Shown here piece after piece: positions 1 to 5,276 of a DNA stretch of 5,276 nt; within the stretch, counting starts at the first letter, position 1; the number at the start of each line of letters is the position of its first letter. The stretch is from CAKSKB01 sp034186235. GTDB taxonomy: Bacteria > Bacillota > Clostridia > HGM11514. Under the pieces are notes generated by a model. It saw only the letters and a program-made list of their open reading frames with translations, was not told where the DNA came from and searched no databases. The DNA lies in the NCBI GenBank assembly GCA_034186235.1, contig JAXGBA010000082.1, forward strand, positions 1 to 5,276. The letters run 5' to 3'. The translations under genes were made by a program, and so were the position numbers.

Positions 1-510
1 CTCGGGGTGAAACTGAACCCCATAGAGCTTTTTTTTCACATTTGCAACACCGACATTTTTGCAGTTATCGGACGATGCGGTGGTTTTGAAGCCATCCGGC
101 AGAACGGTAACCTGGTCTGTATGGCTCATAAGAGCAACCTGTTTTTTATCGAGCTTATCAAAAATCGCACATTTCGGGTCAACCGAAACGATGGTCTGCC
201 CGTACTCGCTGACGCTGCACGACTCTACCTTGCCTCCCAAGGTATAGTTAAGCAGCTGATGACCGTAGCAAATGCCCAAAATCGGTATTCCGAGCTCAAA
301 AATTTCTTTTGAGCATTTCGGGGAGGCATCATCATACACGCTGTTAGGGCCTCCTGTCAAAATAATGCCGATTGGCGCCATTTCCCTTATTTCGGAAACC
401 GACATATTGCCGGGCTTTATAACGGAATGCACATGGCACTCTCTTACTCTTCTTGCGATAAGCTCTTTATACTGACCGCCGAAGTCGAGAATCAGTACCG
501 TCTGACTCAT
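1..510 (-). CDS. guaA: GMP synthase (glutamine-hydrolysing), N-terminal amidotransferase domain, cut by the window edge
   Basis: GMP synthase makes GMP from XMP, ATP and glutamine in the cytoplasm; this part is the class I glutamine amidotransferase domain that releases ammonia from glutamine. Translating the minus strand from the ATG at 510-508 gives 170 open codons to the window edge. Visible landmarks are the N-terminal LILDFGGQY at residues 6-14, ARRVRE at 19-24, ILTGGPNSVYD at 50-60, the nucleophile elbow GICYGHQ at 79-85 with Cys81, and GVQFHPE at 164-170 with His168 and Glu170, which completes the Cys-His-Glu triad. The DFGGQY and ARRVRE motifs favour GuaA over the CarA, TrpG or PabA amidotransferases. 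The start is fixed by a good ribosome binding site and by the conserved N-terminus. The gene lies 25 bases downstream of purA, presumably in one transcript. The ATP-pyrophosphatase and dimerisation domains would be outside the window, so a stand-alone amidotransferase subunit cannot be formally excluded. Confidence 0.93.
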   Translation of the reverse strand, partial: MSQTVLILDFGGQYKELIARRVRECHVHSVIKPGNMSVSEIREMAPIGIILTGGPNSVYDDASPKCSKEIFELGIPILGICYGHQLLNYTLGGKVESCSVSEYGQTIVSVDPKCAIFDKLDKKQVALMSHTDQVTVLPDGFKTTASSDNCKNVGVANVKKKLYGVQFHPE

Positions 511-517
511 TAAATTT

Positions 518-525
518 CCACCTTT
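518..525 (-). promoter_or_regulatory. Ribosome binding site of guaA
   Basis: On the minus strand AAAGGTGG lies 7 bases before the guaA ATG, inside the 25-base gap after the purA stop codon. No promoter or terminator fits in this gap, which supports co-transcription of purA and guaA. Confidence 0.8.
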
Positions 526-535
526 CGAGAATTAA

Positions 536-1810
536 TTATTTCATTTCGATGTACTCGTCGCGAGCGGCTCCGACGGACACATATTTGATATGACAGCCGA
601 CAGCCTTTTCAATATATTTTACATAATCGAGAGCCTCTTTTGGAAGGTCCTCGGACTTTCTGCACTTTGAAATATCGCACTTAAAGCCTTCAAGATACTC
701 ATACACAGGCTTTGCACGCACAAGCTCATCGCCTATCGGGAAATCGTGCCTTATCTCGCCGTCAACCTCGTATGCCGTGCAAACCGGAATCTTATCAAAG
801 CACGAAAGGACATCGAGTTTTGTAAGAGCGATTTCGGTTGCGCCCTGCATCATTGCACCGTAACGCGATGCAACAACATCAAATCCGCCTACACGCCTGG
901 GTCTGCCGGTAGCGGCGCCGTATTCTCCGCCTGCTTCACGGAGCCTGTCGCCCTCGCTGTCAAACATTTCACAGGTGAAGGGACCTTCGCCCACGCAGCT
1001 TGAATAAGCCTTCATAATACCTATAACGCTGTCCAGCTTCCTTCCCGGGATACCTGCGCCGATGGGCGCATAAGCTGCAATTGTGGAAGAAGATGTGGTG
1101 TAAGGATAAATACCGAAATCGATGTCACGGAGGGTTCCGAGCTGAGCTTCGAACATAACGCTCTTGCCTGAATCTATGGCATTATTGAGGAAAACCGTTG
1201 TATCGCCTATGTATTTTTTAAGCCTGTCACCGTACTTTTTGAGCCACGCAAGCATATCCTCATACTTTATCGCCTCATGACCGTAACCCTTTTCAACGGT
1301 AAGATTTTTCCACTCAACGATATTTTTGACCTTGTTTTCGAGGGTTTCGGGATGCAGAAGGTCTCCCATTCTGATACCCTTTTTCATGTATTTGTCGGCA
1401 TAAACGGGAGCAATGCCTCGTCTGGTGGAGCCGAATTTAGCGTCGCCGAGCCTGTCCTCCTCCAAAATGTCAAGAAGCTTATGGTAGGGCATACAGATAA
1501 CCGCTTTGTCACTTATAACAAGATGTTCCTCGGTAACATCTATCCCTTTTTCGGCGAGCTTATCCAGCTCACCGCAGAGGTGCTCAATATCTATAACGAT
1601 ACCGTTGCCCATAACATTTACGGTATCGGCTCTGAGTATCCCGGACGGAAGAAGATTGAGAATAAACTTGCCGGCATCGTTAATAACGGTATGCCCGGCA
1701 TTGTTGCCGCCCTGATACCTGACAACTATGTCATAATCGGATGAAAGAAGGTCAACCATTCTGCCCTTTCCTTCATCGCCCCAGTTTGTACCAACTATTG
1801 CTGTAAGCAT
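536..1810 (-). CDS. purA: Adenylosuccinate synthetase
   Basis: PurA joins IMP and aspartate, using GTP, to form adenylosuccinate, the first committed step from IMP to AMP in the cytoplasm. The protein has 424 residues, close to the usual ~430. It opens with GTNWGDEGKG at residues 7-16, holding the putative catalytic base Asp12, and NNAGHT at 36-41 with the partner His40. Other landmarks are GSTRRGI at 127-133 (IMP contact region), DIDFGIYPYTTSSS at 229-242, KAYSSCVGEGPF at 267-278, GRPRRVGGFD at 302-311 (aspartate and IMP loop), TKLDVL at 330-335 (guanine recognition) and SVGAARDEYI at 412-421 near the C-terminus. The segment EAQLGTLRD at 221-229 replaces the textbook EGAQGTLLD, and GFD replaces GWLD or GWFD, which suggests a divergent PurA subgroup. 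Asp12 argues against the phage PurZ variant. The ATG has a strong AGGAGG site and a consensus promoter. It is the first gene of the purA-guaA unit and diverges from the glutamine synthetase gene. Confidence 0.96.
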   Translation of the reverse strand: MLTAIVGTNWGDEGKGRMVDLLSSDYDIVVRYQGGNNAGHTVINDAGKFILNLLPSGILRADTVNVMGNGIVIDIEHLCGELDKLAEKGIDVTEEHLVISDKAVICMPYHKLLDILEEDRLGDAKFGSTRRGIAPVYADKYMKKGIRMGDLLHPETLENKVKNIVEWKNLTVEKGYGHEAIKYEDMLAWLKKYGDRLKKYIGDTTVFLNNAIDSGKSVMFEAQLGTLRDIDFGIYPYTTSSSTIAAYAPIGAGIPGRKLDSVIGIMKAYSSCVGEGPFTCEMFDSEGDRLREAGGEYGAATGRPRRVGGFDVVASRYGAMMQGATEIALTKLDVLSCFDKIPVCTAYEVDGEIRHDFPIGDELVRAKPVYEYLEGFKCDISKCRKSEDLPKEALDYVKYIEKAVGCHIKYVSVGAARDEYIEMK

Positions 1811-1818
1811 ATTTCATG

Positions 1819-1824
1819 CCTCCT
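1819..1824 (-). promoter_or_regulatory. Ribosome binding site of purA
   Basis: A perfect AGGAGG on the minus strand sits 8 bases before the purA ATG at 1810-1808. Another ATG at 1817-1815 is in a different frame and is too close to the site to be the start. Confidence 0.87.
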
Positions 1825-1846
1825 AAGTAAATTTTCCTACTATATA

Positions 1847-1875
1847 AGTATACATTATAAAATGAAAATTGTCAA
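1847..1875 (-). promoter_or_regulatory. Sigma-A promoter of purA-guaA
   Basis: On the minus strand a perfect -35 box TTGACA (1875-1870) is followed by a 17-base spacer and the -10 box TATACT (1852-1847, five of six consensus bases). Transcription should start near 1840, giving a leader of about 30 nt that contains the ribosome binding site. A perfect TATAAT at 1859-1854 also exists but is only 10 bases from this -35 box, so it is less likely to be used with it. The short leader leaves no room for a purine riboswitch. Confidence 0.8.
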
Positions 1876-1884
1876 CACAAAAGA

Positions 1885-1913
1885 TTGACAAACGCAGGCA
1901 AAAATGATATAAT
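1885..1913 (+). promoter_or_regulatory. Consensus sigma-A promoter of the glutamine synthetase gene
   Basis: This is a perfect -35 box TTGACA (1885-1890), a 17-base spacer and a perfect -10 box TATAAT (1908-1913). The -10 box is preceded by TG at 1905-1906, giving the extended TGnTATAAT form. Transcription should start near 1920, leaving a leader of about 25 nt. Such a strong basal promoter suggests high constitutive expression unless repressed. Its -35 box lies 9 bases from the -35 box of the opposite purA promoter. Confidence 0.88.
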
Positions 1914-1929
1914 TTTCGTATACTTATAC

Positions 1930-1936
1930 GGAAGGA
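1930..1936 (+). promoter_or_regulatory. Ribosome binding site that sets the glutamine synthetase start
   Basis: GGAAGGA lies 8 bases before the TTG at 1945, a normal distance. The only in-frame ATG nearby, at 1936, overlaps the last base of this site and so has no usable spacing. This decides the start in favour of TTG 1945. Confidence 0.72.
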
Positions 1937-1944
1937 TGATTGAT

Positions 1945-4032
1945 TTGGCAAATATTCCCGAATTGTTTGCAAGCAGAGTTTTCAGCGATGAAGTTATGAG
2001 GAACAGGCTTCCGAAGGACGCATACAAGTCGCTCAAAAAGACCATTGCGAAGGGCGAGCATCTGAACGCACAGATTGCAAGCGTTGTCGCCAACGCAATG
2101 AAGGACTGGGCTGTGGAGAACGGGGCAACGCACTATACGCACTGGTTCCAACCTATGACGGGAGTCACGGCGGAAAAGCACGACAGCTTTATATCCCCTG
2201 ACGGCGAAGGCAAAATCATAATGGATTTTTCGGGAAAAGAGCTTATTAAGGGCGAGCCGGACGCATCCTCTTTTCCGTCGGGCGGAATAAGGGCAACCTT
2301 TGAAGCGCGCGGATACACTGCGTGGGACCCGACATCCTACGCATTCATAAAGGATAAAACGCTTTGTATTCCAACGGCTTTTTGCTCCTACGGCGGAGAA
2401 GCGCTCGATAAAAAAACGCCGCTTCTGCGTTCGATGGAGGCGATTGAAAAGCAGGCAAAGCGTATACTTAAGCTGTTCGGAAAAGATGTTGAAAGAGTTT
2501 TGACGACAGTAGGGCCCGAGCAGGAATATTTTCTTATAGACAAATCGGTTTTTGATAAAAGACCCGACCTTATTTACTGCAAAAGAACGCTTATAGGAGC
2601 AAGGCCTCCTAAGGGGCAGGAGCTGGACGACCATTATTTCGGCGTTATAAAGCCAAGGGTTTCGGCTTATATGAAAGAGCTTGACGCAGAGCTTTGGAGC
2701 TACGGCGTGCTTGCAAAAACAAAGCATAATGAGGTTGCCCCTGCGCAGCATGAGCTTGCACCGATATTCACGACAACGAATATAGCTGCCGACCACAATC
2801 AGCTCACAATGGAGGTTATGCAGTCGGTTGCGCAGAAGCACGATATGGTATGTCTTCTTCACGAAAAGCCGTTCAACGGCGTAAACGGTTCGGGAAAACA
2901 CAATAACTGGTCGCTGACCACAAGCGACGGAGAAAATCTTTTGGAACCGGGCAAAACGCCTTCTCAGAACGCACAGTTTCTGCTGTTTTTGACGGCGGTA
3001 ATAAAAGCGGTTAATGATTATCAGGACCTGCTCCGCGTTTCGGTTGCAAGCGCAGGTAACGACCACAGGCTGGGCGCAAACGAAGCGCCGCCGGCGATAA
3101 TTTCCGTATTTTTGGGGGACGACCTCGAGGCTGTCCTTAACGCCATCGAAACCGGAGAGGACTTTAAAGACAGAGGCAAAATAAAGCTCGGAATAGGTGC
3201 GACGGTTCTCCCCGACCTCCCACAGGACACGACCGACCGAAACCGCACGTCGCCTTTTGCATTTACCGGCAACAAGTTTGAATTCAGAAGTCTCGGCTCG
3301 GCGTCCTCCATTTCGGACTCCAATGTTGTCATAAACACGGCTGTTGCTGAAATTTTAGAGGAATTTGCCGACAAGCTTGAAGCAAGCACTGACTTTGAAG
3401 CAGACCTCAACGAACTCATAAAAAATACCTATACTGAAAACAAGCGCATTGTTTTCAACGGCAACAACTATTCCGAAGAATGGGTTGAGGAGGCCGAAAG
3501 ACGGGGGCTTTTGAATCTCAAATCGACTATTGACGCACTTCCGTGCTTGGTTTCCGACAAAAACAAAGCGCTTTTCAGAAAGCACGGAGTTTATACAGAT
3601 GTTGAAGTTGAGGCAAGATATGAAATCAAGCTTGAAACCTACAGCAAAATCATCCGCATTGAGGCGCTCACGATGATAGATATGGTTAAAAAAGGCGTTA
3701 TCCCGGCGGTTAACCGCTATCAGGGCGATATTGCTGATATCATAAACAAAAAGCGTGCGGCAGTAGCCGATATCGACTGCTCTGTTGAGGAAAAGCTTCT
3801 CCACAGGATTTCAACCCTCAATTCGCTTATGTTTAACAAGCTTTCCGAGCTTGAAACCGAAATAATGAACGAGCGGTTTGAAGATACATATTCGGAAGCA
3901 AAATACTATCATGACGAAGTTTTTGCGGTGTCGAACGAACTCAGAATTTATGTTGACGCACTTGAGCTTCTTCTCGGTAAGGACTACTGGCCCTATCCTT
4001 CGTACGCAGAAATTCTTTATAGCATTAAATAG
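1945..4032 (+). CDS. glnN: Glutamine synthetase type III
   Basis: This enzyme makes glutamine from glutamate, ammonia and ATP in the cytoplasm and is a main route of ammonia assimilation. From the TTG start it has 695 residues, typical of the large GSIII class (~700) and well above GSI (~450). The N-terminus runs ANIPELFASRVFSDEVMRNR, the expected start of GSIII proteins. The catalytic part shows HWFQPMTG at 66-73, GPEQEYFLID at 190-199 with putative metal-binding glutamates, NEVAPAQHELAPIF at 262-275, HEKPFNGVNGSGKHNNWS at 306-323 (ATP and ammonia region) and NRTSPFAFTGNKFEFR at 433-448. A helical C-terminal region ends in GKDYWPYPSYAEILYS at 678-693. GSIII enzymes are known from Bacteroidetes, Clostridia and cyanobacteria. 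I chose TTG 1945 over ATG 1936 because of ribosome binding site spacing and family N-termini; an ORF extended to TTG 1885 would begin inside the promoter. No key residue appears to be missing. It is the first gene of a pair with the downstream dehydrogenase. The symbol glnN is the common GSIII name. Confidence 0.96.
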   Translation: MANIPELFASRVFSDEVMRNRLPKDAYKSLKKTIAKGEHLNAQIASVVANAMKDWAVENGATHYTHWFQPMTGVTAEKHDSFISPDGEGKIIMDFSGKELIKGEPDASSFPSGGIRATFEARGYTAWDPTSYAFIKDKTLCIPTAFCSYGGEALDKKTPLLRSMEAIEKQAKRILKLFGKDVERVLTTVGPEQEYFLIDKSVFDKRPDLIYCKRTLIGARPPKGQELDDHYFGVIKPRVSAYMKELDAELWSYGVLAKTKHNEVAPAQHELAPIFTTTNIAADHNQLTMEVMQSVAQKHDMVCLLHEKPFNGVNGSGKHNNWSLTTSDGENLLEPGKTPSQNAQFLLFLTAVIKAVNDYQDLLRVSVASAGNDHRLGANEAPPAIISVFLGDDLEAVLNAIETGEDFKDRGKIKLGIGATVLPDLPQDTTDRNRTSPFAFTGNKFEFRSLGSASSISDSNVVINTAVAEILEEFADKLEASTDFEADLNELIKNTYTENKRIVFNGNNYSEEWVEEAERRGLLNLKSTIDALPCLVSDKNKALFRKHGVYTDVEVEARYEIKLETYSKIIRIEALTMIDMVKKGVIPAVNRYQGDIADIINKKRAAVADIDCSVEEKLLHRISTLNSLMFNKLSELETEIMNERFEDTYSEAKYYHDEVFAVSNELRIYVDALELLLGKDYWPYPSYAEILYSIK

Positions 4033-4036
4033 GAGA
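4031..4036 (+). promoter_or_regulatory. Ribosome binding site of the alcohol dehydrogenase, overlapping the upstream stop codon
   Basis: AGGAGA begins within the TAG stop codon (4030-4032) of the glutamine synthetase gene and lies 9 bases before the TTG at 4046 (10 from the AGGAG core). The ATG at 4036 is in another frame and meets a stop after seven codons, so it is not the start. The overlap of stop codon and ribosome binding site suggests translational coupling. Confidence 0.75.
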
Positions 4037-4045
4037 TGTACACAG

Positions 4046-5191
4046 TTGAAAGAATTTGACATTAAAACCAAAATATTTTTCGGCGACAACGCACTTGACC
4101 GTTTAAAAGCCCTTCCCTATAAAAAGGTGCTTGTCGTAACAGACCCGTTCGTTGCAAAAACGGGCATGATTTCGTTTGTGACATCTCGCCTTTCGGAGGG
4201 AGGAATCGATTTTGAACTGTTTACCGATGTTGTTCCCGATCCTCCGCTTGAAAAAATCACTCTCGGCGTAGGGAAAATGTACGAATTTGAACCCGAAGCG
4301 ATTGTAGCAATCGGCGGCGGTTCGGCGCTGGATTCGGCAAAGGCAATCAAGGAAGTTTACTCGAAATCAAGGAATATCACCGGCATACCGATGATTGCGA
4401 TTCCGACAACGAGCGGAACCGGCAGCGAAGTTACATCGTTTGCGGTTGTGAGTGATACGGAAAGAGGCGTAAAAATCCCGCTTATATCGGACGATATGAC
4501 CCCGTCCGAGGCCATTTTGGACGTTGATTTGGTAAAGTCCGTACCGGCAGACATCACCGCAAACACAGGAATGGATGTTCTTACACACGCCATTGAGGCT
4601 TATGTGAGCGTCAATAACAACGAATTTTCAGCGGCGCTTGCCGAAAAAGCGGTTCAAATCTGCGGTGCATTCCTCCTTCGTTCGTACCTCAACAACAATG
4701 ATACCCACGCACGAAAGAAAATGCACGTTGCCTCCTGCCTTGCCGGTCTTGCGTTTAACTCAGCTTCTCTCGGGCTTAACCACGGCATTGCCCATGCGAT
4801 AGGCGCACAGTTTCATATTCCTCACGGCAAGGCAAACGCAATGCTTCTGCCGCATATTATCGAATTTAACAGCGACATCAATAAGCACTCCAAAAGCAAA
4901 AAGGAGTATCTGCCGTCGGTAAGGAAATACATTACGCTGGCAAGAATACTCGGACTTTATAATTTCAATGAAATAACAACCGTCCGTGCGCTCGTCAGCT
5001 GGATTCAGTTCATGAATAAAGAGATGGAAATCGAAAGCTCGATTTCACAGTGCGGGATTGATAAAGACGAATACTTTGCCGCAATCGATTCTATGGCGGA
5101 CAAGGCTCTCGCCGACGCCTGCACACGCACCAACCCGAGAATTCCCACAAAGGAAGATGTAGTCAAAATTCTTAAAGACTTGTACGAATAA
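4046..5191 (+). CDS. Iron-containing alcohol dehydrogenase, PduQ/EutG-like
   Basis: This is a single-domain group III (Fe-dependent) alcohol dehydrogenase of 381 residues, normal for the family, which interconverts short alcohols and aldehydes with NAD(H). Landmarks are GGGSALDSAKA at residues 90-100 (dinucleotide phosphate binding), PTTSGTGSEVTS at 120-131, TANTGMDVLTHAIEAY at 171-186 with metal ligands Asp177 and His181, and GLNHGIAHAIGAQFHIPHG at 243-261 with ligands His246 and His260. RTNPRIPT at 361-368 is the usual C-terminal motif. The overall pattern, including NTGMDVLTHA and the TNPR ending, resembles 1-propanol dehydrogenase PduQ and ethanol dehydrogenase EutG more than FucO or glycerol dehydrogenase. 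The substrate cannot be read from the sequence, and no microcompartment genes or aldehyde dehydrogenase are present here. The start is TTG 4046, giving MKEFDIKTKIFFG; the open frame upstream to 3878 overlaps the glutamine synthetase gene and has no family resemblance. The gene lies 13 bases after that gene, so they are probably co-transcribed. Confidence 0.93.
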   Translation: MKEFDIKTKIFFGDNALDRLKALPYKKVLVVTDPFVAKTGMISFVTSRLSEGGIDFELFTDVVPDPPLEKITLGVGKMYEFEPEAIVAIGGGSALDSAKAIKEVYSKSRNITGIPMIAIPTTSGTGSEVTSFAVVSDTERGVKIPLISDDMTPSEAILDVDLVKSVPADITANTGMDVLTHAIEAYVSVNNNEFSAALAEKAVQICGAFLLRSYLNNNDTHARKKMHVASCLAGLAFNSASLGLNHGIAHAIGAQFHIPHGKANAMLLPHIIEFNSDINKHSKSKKEYLPSVRKYITLARILGLYNFNEITTVRALVSWIQFMNKEMEIESSISQCGIDKDEYFAAIDSMADKALADACTRTNPRIPTKEDVVKILKDLYE

Positions 5192-5197
5192 AGAGTC

Positions 5198-5276
5198 GGG
5201 GGGGGGGGGGGACCAGGGGGGGGCCCGGGGGGGGTTGAGTGAGAAAAAAAAAACACAAAAAAAGAAAAAAAAAACA
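5198..5276. other. Low-complexity G- and A-run tail, probable contig-end artefact
   Basis: Seven bases after the dehydrogenase stop codon the sequence becomes a run of 14 G (5198-5211), then two runs of 8 G separated by CCC (5216-5234), then A runs of 10, 7 and 10 broken by single other bases, up to the window end. This is unlike the preceding 5.2 kb, which has balanced composition. Poly-G and poly-A stretches at a contig end are typical of low-quality read ends. A transcription terminator would be expected here but no clean hairpin with a T-tract is visible. I would not annotate biology in this stretch. Confidence 0.75.

Larger units (their letters stand above)
1843..1928. repeat. 11-base inverted repeat flanking the divergent promoters
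   Basis: TATAAGTATAC at 1843-1853 is the exact reverse complement of GTATACTTATA at 1918-1928, with 64 bases between the arms. The left arm covers the -10 box of the purA promoter; the right arm covers the predicted transcription start of the glutamine synthetase gene. Each arm contains the palindrome GTATAC. The repeat is directly visible. A role as a paired operator is an inference, and chance or AT-rich promoter composition is an alternative. Confidence 0.6.

Noticed and set aside
7..312. A 101-codon plus-strand open frame at the left edge.
   Set aside because: It is antisense to guaA, whose minus-strand translation carries the full amidotransferase triad.
536..1810. The phage-type PurZ (2-aminoadenylosuccinate synthetase) instead of PurA.
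   Set aside because: The catalytic Asp12 of the GDEGKG motif, which PurZ lacks, is present, and the gene sits with guaA in a housekeeping setting.
1870..1890. A GlnR/TnrA-type operator (TGTNA-N7-TNACA) near the glutamine synthetase promoter.
   Set aside because: TGTCA and TGACA half-sites are present but are separated by 11 bases, not 7. They are fully explained as the two opposed -35 boxes.
1811..1944. A purine, guanidine or glutamine riboswitch in the intergenic region.
   Set aside because: Both predicted leaders are only about 25-30 nt and are taken up by the ribosome binding sites, leaving no room for an aptamer.
1924..3066. A 380-codon minus-strand open frame opposite the glutamine synthetase gene.
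   Set aside because: Its translation is rich in Arg, Cys and Phe with no recognisable domain, and it lies antisense to a gene with clear family motifs throughout. It is a shadow of that gene's codon use.
3878..4045. A 56-codon N-terminal extension of the alcohol dehydrogenase frame.
   Set aside because: It overlaps the last 155 bases of the glutamine synthetase gene, has no family resemblance, and a well-placed ribosome binding site supports the TTG at 4046.
5216..5234. GGGCCC-containing hairpin as a terminator after the dehydrogenase.
   Set aside because: The GGGCCC is only a short palindrome inside homopolymer runs, has no loop and no downstream T-tract, and lies in sequence that is probably erroneous.
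5005..5256. A small minus-strand protein with a PPGPPPGPPPPP stretch.
   Set aside because: The prolines come only from the G-run artefact at the window end; the rest is antisense to the dehydrogenase gene.

Overview
The window carries four protein genes in two divergent pairs around a compact 134-base promoter region. The gene types suggest an anaerobic Firmicute of the class Clostridia, possibly a gut Oscillospiraceae-like organism: a type III glutamine synthetase, a clostridial-looking variant of PurA, consensus sigma-A promoters, strong AGGAGG-type ribosome binding sites, TTG starts and moderate base composition. This placement is an inference from gene style, because there is no rRNA or other marker.

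The left half is on the minus strand. purA (adenylosuccinate synthetase, complete) is followed after 25 bases by guaA (GMP synthase), of which only the first 170 codons, the glutamine amidotransferase domain, lie in the window. Together they hold both exits from IMP, one towards AMP and one towards GMP.

The right half is on the plus strand. A complete type III glutamine synthetase gene (glnN type) is followed after 13 bases by a single-domain iron-dependent alcohol dehydrogenase of the PduQ/EutG kind. Both appear to start at TTG codons, which makes simple ORF calls too long at the 5' end. In the glutamine synthetase the overcalled start is actually the -35 box of its own promoter.

Between the pairs are two back-to-back sigma-A promoters. 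Each has a perfect TTGACA -35 box and a 17-base spacer, and the two -35 boxes are 9 bases apart. An exact 11-base inverted repeat flanks them, touching the -10 box on one side and the predicted transcription start on the other. Both leaders are only about 25-30 nt, so neither has room for a riboswitch. Glutamine made by the synthetase is a substrate of GuaA, so coordinated control of the two units is plausible but unproven.

The last ~79 bases, after the dehydrogenase stop codon, are runs of G and then A. They look like a sequencing or assembly artefact at a contig end rather than biology. I see no mobile element, CRISPR array, tRNA or novel defence system. This is mostly an ordinary metabolic region whose most interesting part is the shared promoter region.
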